Shown here: positions 43,017 to 54,014 of the stretch, in pieces
How positions within the stretch are numbered: the stretch's first letter is position 1
Layout of the letters: each line of letters opens with the position of its first letter
DNA from: Geothermobacter ehrlichii
GTDB taxonomy: Bacteria > Desulfobacterota > Desulfuromonadia > Desulfuromonadales > Geothermobacteraceae
Direction: 5' to 3'
Length of the DNA stretch: 64,000 nt
Assembly: GCF_008124615.1 (NCBI RefSeq)
Contig: NZ_VNIB01000004.1
Location: forward strand, 124,001 to 188,000
Notes under the pieces: generated by a model
Database searches by the model: none
Seen by the model: only the letters and a program-made list of their open reading frames with translations
What the model was told of the DNA's origin: nothing
Translations under genes and position numbers: made by a program

Positions 43017-43184
43017 GAAACTCCACTCCCGCGTTGCTTGACGAGCTTCTGCGGACCTGCCGTCCAGAAGCCAGGACAGGACACCAGCGTCCTGCCCTCG
43101 CCTCTGGGGGGGCAGCCAGGTATCTGTTTTCGGGGAAAGGCGGAGGGGAGCGGAAACTCCCCCCCACCCGTTCAGGCAATGATC
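43017..43184 (-). promoter_or_regulatory. livK-livH intergenic stem-loop
   Basis: GGAGGGGAGCGG (43141-43152) and CTCCCCCCCACCC (from 43158) can pair, giving a GC-rich hairpin just behind the livK stop. It probably stabilises livK mRNA or reduces read-through to livHMGF. Confidence 0.5.
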
Positions 43185-44312
43185 TTACTGGACGTACACG
43201 TGCTTGTAGCTGCCGTCGGCCTGGATCATCTTGACCACGTAGGAACCGCCCTTGCGATTACCGTCCTCGGCAAAGGCGATCGGGCCGGTGATGCCCGGCA
43301 GGGGCTCCTTCATGTTCTTCAGGTACTCGACGACCTTCTTGGTGTCAAAGCTCTTGGTCTGCTCCATGCCATGAATGATGGCGCGCATGCCGTCGATGTT
43401 CATCAGACCCCAGATCGAGGCCGGCATGATGCCGTACTTCTTCTTGTAGGCGGCGATGAAAGACTTGGCGATGTCATAGGGCAGCACGTCCGGCGAGGGG
43501 ACGTTGACGATGTAGGCGCCCTTGGCGGCGGAACCGGCCAGCTTGGCGAAGTCGGGGTTGTCGTTGGCGTCGCCGCCGATGAAGTCGGCCTTGATGCCGA
43601 GGGCCACCTGCTGGGCGCGCAGCTGGCCGCCGTCGGTGTAATAGCCGGCGAAGAAGATCACGTCCGGATTCTTGGCCTTGATGCGGGTCAGCACCGGGGT
43701 GAAGTTCTGCGAGTCGGCCTTGATCTTGTCACGCGAGACGACGTTGCCGCCGAGCTTCTTGACCGCCGCCTCGGTGGCGTTGGCCAGCCCGTCGGCGTAG
43801 GTCGAGAAGTCGGAGATGATGACGATGCGCTTGTACTTCTTGACCTTGACCATGTAGTTGGCGGCGAACTCGGCCTCGGCGCTGTTGGGGAACGAGTTGC
43901 GCAGGAAGGTCCAGTAGCCCTTCTCGGTCAGGCTGTCGGCGGTGCCGTCCGAAGTCTGGATGACGCCGGCGTCGAAGTAGGTCTTCTGAGCCGCCTCGGC
44001 GCAGGTCGAGGTGTAGGAGCCGATGACCATCTTGACTCCCTGGTTGACCAGGTCCTTGGCGCAGATGGCCGCGGCCATGGCGGTCCCCTGGTCGTCACAG
44101 GTGATCACTTCGATCTTCTTGCCCAGCACACCGCCTTTGGCGTTGATCTGCTCGGCGAGCAGGCGGACACCGTTGTCGATCCCCTGGCCTTCGTTGGCAT
44201 AGGAACCGGTGATCGGGGCCTGGACACCGACCTTGAGGGTGTCGGCCAGAGCGGGCGCCGCCAGCAGGCAGACGGCCGCCAGGGCCAGCATCAGTCGATT
44301 CAGTCTCTTCAT
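43185..44312 (-). CDS. livK: Branched-chain amino acid ABC transporter substrate-binding protein
   Basis: A 375-residue periplasmic protein with signal peptide RLNRLMLALAAVCLLAAPALA|DTLKVG. The Leu/Ile/Val-binding fold is clear (VGVQAPITGSYANEGQGIDNGVRLLAEQINAKGGVLGKKIEVITCDDQ, broken here into its known segments; VIGSYTSTCAEAAQKTY; SDFSTYADGLANA). GGGAGGTAAGAG stands before the ATG. First gene of the liv operon. The ligand may be branched-chain amino acids or another amino acid or amide, since this family's specificity drifts. Confidence 0.93.
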   Translation of the reverse strand: MKRLNRLMLALAAVCLLAAPALADTLKVGVQAPITGSYANEGQGIDNGVRLLAEQINAKGGVLGKKIEVITCDDQGTAMAAAICAKDLVNQGVKMVIGSYTSTCAEAAQKTYFDAGVIQTSDGTADSLTEKGYWTFLRNSFPNSAEAEFAANYMVKVKKYKRIVIISDFSTYADGLANATEAAVKKLGGNVVSRDKIKADSQNFTPVLTRIKAKNPDVIFFAGYYTDGGQLRAQQVALGIKADFIGGDANDNPDFAKLAGSAAKGAYIVNVPSPDVLPYDIAKSFIAAYKKKYGIMPASIWGLMNIDGMRAIIHGMEQTKSFDTKKVVEYLKNMKEPLPGITGPIAFAEDGNRKGGSYVVKMIQADGSYKHVYVQ

Positions 44313-44482
44313 CTCTTACCTCCCTTGTGTTGGTGATTGCACGGCGGCCTCCGTCTTGTTCCGCCGCACCTCGTGAACCGGCTCGGTTTGGCTCAATCAA
44401 ACAATGGTTGACAGATACTACATGTTCTGCGTCCGCATTCCAAGTTCCCGTTGCCCGGCAAGACGCAACCGGGCGGCGGAAT

Positions 44483-45391
44483 TCAAACCTTGCGCATGTT
44501 CAGCATCTGCCGCAGGGCATGCTCGGCGATGCTCGGATTCTCCTTCAGCCGCCGCCGCGAGTAGGGCAGCCAGGATTCGCCGTAGGGGACATAGACCCGC
44601 AGCCGGTGACCGGCGGCGACGATGATGTCGCGCAGCTCCTCGTCGACCCCGAGCAGCATCTGGAACTCGTACTGCTCCGGCTTCAGCCCCTGCTCGTCGA
44701 CCAGGCGCATCGCCTCGAAGACCAGCTTCTCGTCGTGGGTGGCGATGCCGACATAGGCGCCGGCGGCCAGCATCTTCTCAAGGATGTGGACGAAACTGCG
44801 GTTGATGGTTTCCTGATTCTTCCAGGCGGCGGTACGCGGTTCGTTGTAGATACCCTTGCAGAGCCGGAAGTTCATCGGCGCATCGGCCAGGGCGGCGACA
44901 TCCGCCGGCGTGCGGCGCAGATAGGCCTGCAGCACCACCCCGACGTGACCGGGAAACTCCTCGCGCAACGCCCGGTAGAAATCGAGGGTGGCGTCGGTGC
45001 AGGAGATGTCCTCCATGTCGATGCGGACGAAGTTGCCCAGATCCGCCGCCCGCGCCACGATCTCGCGGATGTTGGCCAGCGCCTGCTCCCGGTCCAGGAG
45101 CAGGCCCATCTGACTCGGTTTCAGCGACAGGTTGGCGTCCAGCTTTTCGCGGTCGATGGTGTCGAGAATCCCGAGGCACTCCCGCTTGAAATTTTCGGCC
45201 TGGTCGAGGGTGGTGATGAACTCGCCGAGCACGTCGATGGTGGTCATGATGCCCCGGCCGTTCAGTTCGCGACTCACCCGCACCGCGTCCTCGAGCCGCT
45301 CACCGGCGATGTAGCCCTTGGCGAAGAAGCGCACCACCGGCGCCGGGATGTGCATGATGGTGCGCGATACCAGCTGGTTGAAGAGCGACAT
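44483..45391 (-). CDS. Proline dehydrogenase (FAD)
   Basis: A 302-residue single-domain proline dehydrogenase, the size of the Thermus-type PRODH. The barrel motifs are present: DVLGEFITT, LSLKPSQMGL (flavin Lys), RIDMEDI, VLQAYLRRT, LCKGIYNEP, ATHDEKLV and the C-terminal YVPYGESWLPYSRRRL whose double Arg binds the proline carboxylate. It oxidises proline to P5C and passes electrons to quinone. It starts 15 nt behind the P5C dehydrogenase stop, so the two proline-oxidation steps form an operon. Confidence 0.94.
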   Translation of the reverse strand: MSLFNQLVSRTIMHIPAPVVRFFAKGYIAGERLEDAVRVSRELNGRGIMTTIDVLGEFITTLDQAENFKRECLGILDTIDREKLDANLSLKPSQMGLLLDREQALANIREIVARAADLGNFVRIDMEDISCTDATLDFYRALREEFPGHVGVVLQAYLRRTPADVAALADAPMNFRLCKGIYNEPRTAAWKNQETINRSFVHILEKMLAAGAYVGIATHDEKLVFEAMRLVDEQGLKPEQYEFQMLLGVDEELRDIIVAAGHRLRVYVPYGESWLPYSRRRLKENPSIAEHALRQMLNMRKV

Positions 45392-45406
45392 GGCGACCCC
45401 CTGCCC

Positions 45407-47056
<1,650 letters not shown>

Positions 47057-47144
47057 TTTCACCTCGCGCTGAAATGGAATTGGCGATCAGGTACGGAGCA
47101 GGAAGATAACGACAATCGTATCACTCCGGCGGCAAGAGGGAACA

Positions 47145-47160
47145 GCAAGAGAAATGCCAA
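47145..47160 (-). promoter_or_regulatory. Sigma-54 promoter of the pruA-proline dehydrogenase operon
   Basis: On the minus strand it reads TTGGCATTTCTCTTGC: GG (-24) and GC (-12) separated by exactly ten bases, matching the sigma-54 consensus. The predicted start site is near 47133, about 77 bases before the pruA ATG. Confidence 0.8.
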
Positions 47161-47407
47161 ATACTGTTCTGCTCTTTCAAACAGAGAGCGCGGCAACCAC
47201 GGAACCCGGCGCCGACAGCACGAAAACCAAAGTGATTCAAGATAGATAGGGAACAGAAAGCAAAGAAAGACGCCGCCTGACAGCGGCTGCCGAAGGGCCG
47301 GACGCGGGGAGGCGCAAGCCGTTGACGGCAAAGGGAAAATTGAAAATCAGGGATGGCGCCGACAAAAACAAACAGGGTTCGCCAAACAGGGCGCGCCTGG
47401 CGACTTT

Positions 47408-47425
47408 TTATTCAATATTGAATAA
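47408..47425. promoter_or_regulatory. Palindromic upstream activator site for pruA
   Basis: TTATTCAATATTGAATAA is a perfect 18-bp palindrome about 255 bp upstream of the pruA sigma-54 promoter and just behind the activator gene's stop. A near-identical site at 48894-48911 precedes the activator gene. Likely binding sites of that activator. Confidence 0.75.
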
Positions 47426-47435
47426 ACCGCGTCCG

Positions 47436-48854
47436 CTAGCCGCAACTCAAACCGTACTTCTTCAGCTTGCGGGCGATGGTCGGCTGGCTGACTCCGAGAG
47501 CGGCGGCGATGCGCGCCTGGCTGCGGTAACGCTCGCAGGCCCGGCGCAGCACCTGCCGCTCGACGCTGGCGACGATCTGCTCCAGCCCCATCTGCGTCGG
47601 CCAGTCGCCGTTCAGTTCATCGTCGGCCGCCTCTTTTCCGAGCACGACGGCCGGCAGGTCGGAGACGTCGATGAGATTGGTTTCGCTCATCACCACCAGC
47701 CGTTCGCAGATGTTCATCAGCTCCCGCACGTTGCCGGGGAAATCGTAGGCCTCGAGGCGGTCGGAGGCCGCCGTGGTCAACCGCTTCTGCGCGCCGATCC
47801 TGCCGCCGAAATGCTCGAGATAGTGCCGCACCAGCGGCAGGATGCATTCCCGGCGCTCCCGCAGCGGCGGCACGTTGAGGGGAATGACGTTGAGGCGGTA
47901 GAAGAGATCGAACCGGAAACGCCCCTCGTCGACCATCTTCTGCAGATCCTGGTGGGTGGCGGCGATGATGCGCACGTCGACCTGCACCGTCCGAGTGCCG
48001 CCAAGACGGGTGATGCGGCCGTCCTCGAGAAAGCGGAGCAGCTTGACCTGCGAGGCCAGCGGCAGCTCGGCGATTTCGTCGAGGAAGAGAATGCCGCCAT
48101 TGGCCAGCTCCAGGTGCCCCGGCTTGCCGGAGCTGCGGGCGCCGGTAAAAGCCCCCTTCTCGTAGCCGAACAGTTCCGATTCGATCAGGGTTTCGGGAAT
48201 GGCGCCGCAGTTCAGCTTGATCAGCGGCTTGTCGGCGCGGGCGGAATGCTGGTGAATGATGTCGGCCAGCAGCCCCTTGCCGGTGCCCGATTCGCCTGTG
48301 ATCAGCACCGAGGAATCGGCGGCGGCCACCTTCAGCGCCTGGCGCAGCACCCGGGCAAAGGCCGGGCTGCGGGCGATGATCGGCTGGTTGCGCAGTTCCA
48401 GCTGCTGCATCTGCAGCATCTGGTCGCGGTAGCTCTCCTCCATCGCCTGCTGCTCCTCGAGCTGCCGCTGCAACCGTTCGGTCTCGGTGATGTCCCGCTC
48501 GCTGACCACCACCCGGATGACTTCGCCCGCCTCGTCGAACACCGGCGTGCCGGTGGAGATCAGGCGCCGGCCGTTGTGGTTGGTCTGCAGCAGGCTGACC
48601 ACCCGCTTCTCCTTCAGCGCCTCGAGGGCCGCCGAACGGTCGACGAAACCGGCTGCCAGCAGCTCGTCCATCCGCTTGCCGACCACCTCCTCGGCGCGGA
48701 TGTTGTTGATCCGCTCCGACGCCGGATTGATGCGGATCACCCTCCCCTCGGCGTCACAGATCCACAGCCCGTCGGACGACGAATCGATGATGGCGTCGAG
48801 CTCCCGGACCAGCGCCTCGAGCCGCCGGGTCGCGCTCTCGTTTGAAAGGTTCAT
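47436..48854 (-). CDS. PAS-AAA+-Fis sigma-54-dependent activator of proline catabolism
   Basis: A 472-residue enhancer-binding protein. An N-terminal PAS domain (about 12-125) and coiled coil are followed by the AAA+ domain with Walker A GESGTGKG, the sigma-54 loop GAFTGA, Walker B ILFLDEIAELP and the Arg finger region FRFDLFYRLNVIPL, ending in a Fis-type helix-turn-helix (ARIAAALGVSQPTIARKLKKYG). GGGAGGGAGG precedes ATG 48854. Its 3' end faces the pruA promoter. Matching palindromes lie before it and before pruA, so it probably controls both. The PAS domain may bind proline or P5C, or sense redox; this is inference. Confidence 0.93.
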   Translation of the reverse strand: MNLSNESATRRLEALVRELDAIIDSSSDGLWICDAEGRVIRINPASERINNIRAEEVVGKRMDELLAAGFVDRSAALEALKEKRVVSLLQTNHNGRRLISTGTPVFDEAGEVIRVVVSERDITETERLQRQLEEQQAMEESYRDQMLQMQQLELRNQPIIARSPAFARVLRQALKVAAADSSVLITGESGTGKGLLADIIHQHSARADKPLIKLNCGAIPETLIESELFGYEKGAFTGARSSGKPGHLELANGGILFLDEIAELPLASQVKLLRFLEDGRITRLGGTRTVQVDVRIIAATHQDLQKMVDEGRFRFDLFYRLNVIPLNVPPLRERRECILPLVRHYLEHFGGRIGAQKRLTTAASDRLEAYDFPGNVRELMNICERLVVMSETNLIDVSDLPAVVLGKEAADDELNGDWPTQMGLEQIVASVERQVLRRACERYRSQARIAAALGVSQPTIARKLKKYGLSCG

Positions 48855-48893
48855 GCTCGCCTCCCTCCCGCCACTATACATTTATGAATTGAC

Positions 48894-48911
48894 TTATTCA
48901 ATAATGAATGA
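48894..48911. promoter_or_regulatory. Palindromic site in front of the activator gene (autoregulation)
   Basis: TTATTCAATAATGAATGA, 40 bp before the activator's ATG, shares the half-site TTATTCA-N4-TGAAT with the site at 47408-47425. A further half-like TTATGAATTGA lies at 48882-48892. Confidence 0.7.
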
Positions 48912-48981
48912 AATCGCCGACAAAAAAAGCCGGCAGATGCCGGCCACAGATTGCTGACAAAGCAGGGTGGTCACGAAAAGG

Positions 48982-49794
48982 TCACTCCCGACCCAGTTCT
49001 TCGGAGCGCCGGGTGGCCACCGCCACCGCCTCCATGAGGCTGGCGCGCAGCCCCCGCTCCTCGAGAGTGCGGATGGCGGCGATGGTAGTGCCGCCGGGAG
49101 AACAGACCTTCTCCCGCAGCAGGGCCGGATGCTCGCCCGTTTCCTTGACCAGCTTGGCGGCACCGTAGACCGTCTGCAGCGCCAGTTCGTGAGCGACATC
49201 GAGACGCAGCCCCTGCTGCACGCCGGCCGCAGCCAGCGCCTCGATGACGGTAAAGACATAGGCGGGGCCGGAACCGGACAGGCCGGTGACAGCGTCCATC
49301 TGGTCCTCGGCCACCTCGTGCACCGTCCCCACCGAACGGAAGAGGCCGGCAGCGTGCTCCATGTCCCCCTCCTCGACGTACGAGCCGCGACAGATGGCCG
49401 AAGCGGCGGCATCGACCAGGGCCGGGGTGTTGGGCATGGCCCGCACCACCCGCGGCTCGCCGCCCAGCAGCCCCTCGATGGTCCGGGTCGAAACGCCGGC
49501 GAGAATGGAAATCAGCAGCTTGTCGCGGGTGAAAATGCCGTGCAGCGGCCGCAGCACCTCCTTGACGATCTGCGGCTTGATGGCCAGCACCACGGCGCCG
49601 GCCCACTCGACCAGCTCGCGGTTGTCGTCCGCCGCCTGCACGCCGTAGGTTTCGGCAATGTGCTGCCGCCGATCGTGGTTGGGCTCGAAAAAGCGGATGT
49701 TCTCCGTCCGGGCGCCGGCGTTGAGCAGACCGTTGATGAACGCCTCGGCCATGTTGCCGCCGCCGATGAAACCGATCTTTTCTCCGTTGACCAT
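48982..49794 (-). CDS. proC: Pyrroline-5-carboxylate reductase
   Basis: A 270-residue protein, the normal ProC length. The NADP site is IGFIGGGNMAEAFINGLL; then AIKPQIV, ILAGVS, VRAMPNTPALV and the C-terminal active site SGSGPAYVF...SPGGTTIAAI are all present. It makes proline from P5C, opposite to the oxidative genes next door. ATG 49794 is chosen on length; ATG 49809 lies too close to AAAGG. The start region faces the speE promoter; transcription is divergent. Whether proC shares regulation with the proline-oxidation genes is unclear. Confidence 0.95.
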   Translation of the reverse strand: MVNGEKIGFIGGGNMAEAFINGLLNAGARTENIRFFEPNHDRRQHIAETYGVQAADDNRELVEWAGAVVLAIKPQIVKEVLRPLHGIFTRDKLLISILAGVSTRTIEGLLGGEPRVVRAMPNTPALVDAAASAICRGSYVEEGDMEHAAGLFRSVGTVHEVAEDQMDAVTGLSGSGPAYVFTVIEALAAAGVQQGLRLDVAHELALQTVYGAAKLVKETGEHPALLREKVCSPGGTTIAAIRTLEERGLRASLMEAVAVATRRSEELGRE

Positions 49795-49883
49795 CGACTG
49801 TCGCATCCTTTCATGAAGAATCCGTCCCAGTAAATCGGGAAGAGCCCGAAAAGTCAAGGATTGGCGCACGCCGCCAAATTCGA

Positions 49884-49912
49884 TTGACACCCCCCACAAG
49901 GGGCGTTATAAG
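49884..49912 (+). promoter_or_regulatory. Sigma-70 promoter of speE
   Basis: TTGACA at 49884-49889 and TATAAG at 49907-49912, separated by 17 bases. Transcription would start near 49919, leaving a leader of about 160 bases before speE. Confidence 0.75.
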
Positions 49913-49961
49913 GCGATTCATCCCGGCCGCCAAAACGGCGGGAATCCGCACGTCCGGCAGG

Positions 49962-50084
49962 ATGGTGAAAGCGTGGCGGCCCCAGGGTCCCGCCACGGTC
50001 CGGCCCGCCGGTCGCCGACAGCCCGGTTCCCTTTCGCCGGACGGCCTTCCGTTCGTCCGTCCACATCCAACGGAGTTGGCATGA
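49962..50084 (+). CDS. Possible 40-codon leader peptide overlapping the speE start
   Basis: In the long speE leader an ATG at 49962 opens a frame MVKAWRPQGPATVRPAGRRQ (and 20 more residues) whose TGA overlaps the speE ATG (ATGA). It is rich in Pro and Arg. The same leader can fold: GTGGCGG near 49972 pairs with CCGCCAC near 49989. There is no clear Shine-Dalgarno, so translation is uncertain. Confidence 0.3.
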   Translation: MVKAWRPQGPATVRPAGRRQPGSLSPDGLPFVRPHPTELA

Positions 50085-50929
50085 GCATCTGGTACACTGA
50101 AAAGCACACCCCGCACGCCGGCATCACCCTCGAGATCAGGCGCACCCTCTTTTCCGGCAAGAGCGAATTCCAGCAGCTTGACATCGTCGAGACCGAAGAG
50201 TACGGCCGCATGATGCTGCTCGACGGCCTGGTCATGTGCACCGAGCGGGATGAGTTCGTCTACCACGACATGATCGTGCATCCTGCCCTGTTCGTGCATC
50301 CGGATCCGAAACAGGTGCTGGTCATCGGCGGCGGCGACGGCGGCACCATCCGCGAGGTGGTCCGGCATCCCGAAGTCGAACTGGCCACACTCTGTGAAAT
50401 CGACGGCCTGGTGGTGGAAAAATCGGTCGAATATCTGCCGAGCCTGGCCTGCGCCATCGACGGCAGCCACCCGAAGGTCAAACTGCACATCGACGACGGG
50501 CTGGCCTACATCCGGGAAAACCGGGACAGCTTCGATGTTATCCTGGTCGACTCCACCGATCCCATCGGCCCGGCGGTCGGCCTGTTCGAAAAAGACTTCT
50601 ACCAGCTGGTTCACGGCGCCCTGAAAGAGGACGGCATCATGGTCGCCCAGAGCGAATCCCCCTTCTACCACGCCGAGATCCAGAAAAACATGTACCAGGC
50701 CCTGCGCGAGGTCTTTCCCATCGTCGAGATGTACCAGGCCTTCATCCCCACCTATCCGTCCGGCCTGTGGAGCTTCGCCTTCGCCAGCAAGAAGTACCAC
50801 CCGGTCCGGGATTTCGACCGTGAGCGGGCGGCGAACCGGGCCTTCCGCACCCGGTATTATAACGAGGACCTGCACCTCGGCGCCTTCATGCTGCCGACCT
50901 TTGCGAAGGAGAATATCGAACAGCAGTAG
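50081..50929 (+). CDS. speE: Spermidine synthase
   Basis: A 282-residue aminopropyltransferase. The start SIWYTEKHTPHAGITLEI, the SAM-product site VIGGGDGGTIREVVRH, CEIDGLVVEKS, and the catalytic VDSTDPIGPAVGLF and AQSESPFYH segments are all conserved. It adds aminopropyl from decarboxylated SAM to putrescine. AACGGAG precedes ATG 50081. It is followed after 80 nt by arginine decarboxylase, so polyamine synthesis genes are together; speD and agmatine-processing genes are not in the window. Confidence 0.96.
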   Translation: MSIWYTEKHTPHAGITLEIRRTLFSGKSEFQQLDIVETEEYGRMMLLDGLVMCTERDEFVYHDMIVHPALFVHPDPKQVLVIGGGDGGTIREVVRHPEVELATLCEIDGLVVEKSVEYLPSLACAIDGSHPKVKLHIDDGLAYIRENRDSFDVILVDSTDPIGPAVGLFEKDFYQLVHGALKEDGIMVAQSESPFYHAEIQKNMYQALREVFPIVEMYQAFIPTYPSGLWSFAFASKKYHPVRDFDRERAANRAFRTRYYNEDLHLGAFMLPTFAKENIEQQ

Positions 50930-51009
50930 TCAGAAGACAGGATTCAGGAGCCAGGAGATGGTCAAATATCCTGACCTTTGAATTCTGCATTGATTCTTGG
51001 AGCCGCACC

Positions 51010-52917
51010 ATGCCGTCCATCCCGAAAAACTGGACCCCGGACGATTCCGCCGAGCTCTACGGCATCCGCCGCTGGGGAAACGGCTACTTCGACGTCGATC
51101 CCGATGGTGCGCTGACCGTCAGGGTGCCGTTCGACGGCGGGGATGTCCGGGTGGCGCTGCCGGCGATCCTCGACGGGCTGCGCCGGCGGGGGCTGCGGCT
51201 GCCGCTGCTGCTGCGCATCGAAAACCTGCTCGACGCCCAGATCGCCCGCCTGAACAAGGCGTTTCACCAGGCCATTCGCGAACGGGGCTACGGCGGCAGC
51301 TACCAGGGGGTCTTCCCGATCAAGGTCAACCAGCAGCGGCAGGTGATCGAGGAGATCACCCGCTTCGGCACACCCTGGCGGCACGGGCTGGAGGCCGGCA
51401 GCAAGGCCGAACTGGCCATCGCCATGGCCAGCCTGCCGGCCGACGGACGGCTGATCGTCTGCAACGGCTACAAGGACCGCACCTTCATCGAGCTGGGGCT
51501 GGAAGCCAGGCGGCTCGGCCACAACTGTGTCTTCGTGCTGGAAACTCCGGGCGAGCTCGACCTGATCCTCGACTGCTCCGACCGGCTGGGCGTTACGCCC
51601 GTACTCGGCATCCGCGCCAAGCTCTCGACCCGGGTCGACGGCCACTGGAACCTGACCAGCGGCGAGCGGAGCATCTTCGGCCTCTCCATCAGCCAGATCG
51701 TCGGCGTCGTCGACCGGCTGAAACAGGCGGGTCGGCTCGAGACGCTGCGGCTTTTGCACTGCCACCTCGGTTCGCAGATCCCGGTCCTCGACCAGATCGG
51801 CCAGGCGGCGCAGGAAGCCTGCCGCTTCTACCGGGAACTGCGGCAGGAAGGCGCCCCCATGGGCATGATCGATTTCGGCGGCGGCCTGGCCGTCGACTAT
51901 CTCGGTGACCGCTCGCAGAACAGCCAGTCGCGCGACTACAGCCTGCGGCAATACGCCGACCGCCTGGTGGCGACGGTTCAGCGACAGCTGGCGGATGACG
52001 ATCCGCCGCTCATCATCACCGAATCGGGGCGTCCGACCGTCGCCTACTACTCCCTGCTGCTGTTCGACATCTTCGACGTCACCCGTTTCGAGGCCGAACC
52101 GGACCAGCTGCGGCCCGCAGCGGACGATCCGGACGAGCTGCGCCGGATGCATGACCTGCTCGCGGCCCTCGACGGCGAAGATCCGGCGACCGCCTACCGG
52201 CAAATCGTCGAGTTGCGCGACCGGCTGCACCAGGCCTTCACCCGGGGCGAGTTGTCCCTGCGGCGGCGGGCGCGGGTCCAGAACCTGCTGCTGGCGGCCG
52301 GCCACAGGCTGGTGGCAAGGTTCGGCGGCATGGATCGGCGGCCGAAGGAGCTGGACCGGCTGCGCGACGAGCTGGCCGACATCTGCTACGGCAACCTCAG
52401 CGTCTTCCAGTCGCTGCCCGACCACTGGGCGATCGGCCAGCTCTTTCCGGTGGCGCCGATCCACCGGCTCGACGAAAGGCCGGATCGCGAGGCGATCATC
52501 GCCGACATCACCTGCGACAGCGACGGGCGCATCTCGCATTTCATCGGTGACGGGGCGACCCGCAGCACCCTGCCGGTGCACGCACTGAAGACCGGCGAGG
52601 ACTATGTGCTCGGCGTGTTCCTGGTCGGTGCCTACCAGGAGACCCTCGGCGATCTGCACAACCTGTTCGGAGACACCGACGTGGCGAGCGTGCGCATCGA
52701 TCCCGACGGTGGCTTCCAGGTCACGCGCGAAGACCGGGGCGACCGGGTGGAGGACATTCTGCAGCTGATGCAGTACCGGGTGGAGGATCTGCGCGACCGG
52801 CTGCGGCGGCAGGCCGAGCAGGCGGTCGGCGAGGGCCGGATCAGCCTGACCGACCGCCAGGCGATCCTCGCCCGCTTCGACCGCTGCCTGCAGGAAACGA
52901 CCTACTTCTGCTCCTGA
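51010..52917 (+). CDS. speA: Biosynthetic arginine decarboxylase
   Basis: A 635-residue fold-III PLP enzyme, the normal SpeA length. The PLP Lys is K105 in VFPIKVNQQRQV; the phosphate-binding Gly stretch is FGGGLAVDY, and LRLLHCHLGSQI, ESGRPTVAYYSLLLFDIFD and the late ADITCDSDGRI are typical of SpeA. It makes agmatine from arginine, feeding putrescine and spermidine. ATG 51010 follows TTGGAG. Convergent with the ExeA-like gene, with only 18 nt between. Confidence 0.96.
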   Translation: MPSIPKNWTPDDSAELYGIRRWGNGYFDVDPDGALTVRVPFDGGDVRVALPAILDGLRRRGLRLPLLLRIENLLDAQIARLNKAFHQAIRERGYGGSYQGVFPIKVNQQRQVIEEITRFGTPWRHGLEAGSKAELAIAMASLPADGRLIVCNGYKDRTFIELGLEARRLGHNCVFVLETPGELDLILDCSDRLGVTPVLGIRAKLSTRVDGHWNLTSGERSIFGLSISQIVGVVDRLKQAGRLETLRLLHCHLGSQIPVLDQIGQAAQEACRFYRELRQEGAPMGMIDFGGGLAVDYLGDRSQNSQSRDYSLRQYADRLVATVQRQLADDDPPLIITESGRPTVAYYSLLLFDIFDVTRFEAEPDQLRPAADDPDELRRMHDLLAALDGEDPATAYRQIVELRDRLHQAFTRGELSLRRRARVQNLLLAAGHRLVARFGGMDRRPKELDRLRDELADICYGNLSVFQSLPDHWAIGQLFPVAPIHRLDERPDREAIIADITCDSDGRISHFIGDGATRSTLPVHALKTGEDYVLGVFLVGAYQETLGDLHNLFGDTDVASVRIDPDGGFQVTREDRGDRVEDILQLMQYRVEDLRDRLRRQAEQAVGEGRISLTDRQAILARFDRCLQETTYFCS

Positions 52918-52935
52918 GCGATCGCAGAAGGCCGC

Positions 52936-53853
52936 CTACCATCCCCCCTTGAGCAGCCAGGTGACCAGTGCCAGTTCGACCAGGGTGACGACGCCGATGC
53001 CCCACAGAAGCGTCGGCCGGTCGCGCCAGCTGAACGGAGCCTGGACTTCGGCGGTATCCCTGGCAGCGGCGACGGCATGGCGCCGTTCGACCCGCGGATC
53101 GCCCTGGGCGTAGGCCGTCAGCAGCGCCTTGTGACAGAGGATGTTGACCAGGCGCGGCACGCCCCGGCTGGCACGGGCAATCAGTCGGCAGGCCGCCGGG
53201 GTAAAGAGCGGTCCGAGCTTCCGGCCGGCGATCTGCACCCGGTGTGCGATGTAGTCGCACACTCCCTGCCGGTCGAGCGGAACGAGATGATGGGCGAAGC
53301 CGATCCGCTGCCGCAGCTGCCGCAGGTGGGGCTGTTCGAGCCGCACGTCGAGTTCCGGCTGGGCAAAGAGAACGATCTGCAGCAGCTTCCGCTTTTCGGT
53401 TTCGAGATTGCTCAGCAGCCGCAGCGCCTCGAGACTGACATCGGACATGGCCTGCGCCTCGTCGAGACAGACGACCACCCGTTTTCCCTGCTCGCCGAGT
53501 TCGAGACAGCGGGCCAGAATCAGCCGCTGCAGCTCGTGCAGCGACTCGGTGCCGCCAAGCGGTCCGGCGCCGATCTCCTCGGCAATGGCCCGGTGCAGTT
53601 CGAGCGGCCCGAGCAGGGGATTGGGCAGGTAGGCCGCCTGGTGCGAGGGCTGCAGCAGATCGAGCAGCTTGCGGCACAGCAGGGTCTTGCCGGTCCCCAC
53701 CTCGCCGGTGATCTTGATGAAACCCTCCCCCTCCTCGATGGCCAGCTGCAGCACGTTCAGTGCCTGCCGATGACCGGGACAGCTGAAATAGAAATCGAGG
53801 TCTGGAGTCAGCGAAAAGGGAGTCTGGTTCAGTCCGAAATGACTCAGGTACAT
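52936..53853 (-). CDS. ExeA/MshM-like AAA+ ATPase
   Basis: A 305-residue protein. The start MYLSHFGLNQTPFSLTPDLDFYF is the hallmark of ExeA/GspA and MshM ATPases. Walker A is GEVGTGKTLL, Walker B VVVCLDEAQAM, and SNLETEKRKLLQIVLFAQPEL follows. One transmembrane helix at the C-terminus (LLWGIGVVTLVELALVTWLL) anchors it. ExeA-type proteins help secretin or pilus assembly with a peptidoglycan-binding partner; the peptidoglycan-binding domain is absent here, as in MshM. No pilus or secretion genes are adjacent. Confidence 0.9.
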   Translation of the reverse strand: MYLSHFGLNQTPFSLTPDLDFYFSCPGHRQALNVLQLAIEEGEGFIKITGEVGTGKTLLCRKLLDLLQPSHQAAYLPNPLLGPLELHRAIAEEIGAGPLGGTESLHELQRLILARCLELGEQGKRVVVCLDEAQAMSDVSLEALRLLSNLETEKRKLLQIVLFAQPELDVRLEQPHLRQLRQRIGFAHHLVPLDRQGVCDYIAHRVQIAGRKLGPLFTPAACRLIARASRGVPRLVNILCHKALLTAYAQGDPRVERRHAVAAARDTAEVQAPFSWRDRPTLLWGIGVVTLVELALVTWLLKGGW

Positions 53854-54014
53854 GGGAGTGCAACCTTGTCTGGCCAGGCCCCTCCATCAGACCAGGGCAC
53901 ATGATGCGGGAAAACGACGAAAGAATCAGGATAAATTAATACACCATGCGCCGCCCGATTGCCAACCCCGGCGGCAGCAGCTTGTATCGCGGACGCGAAG
54001 GGGTACCCTTGAAC

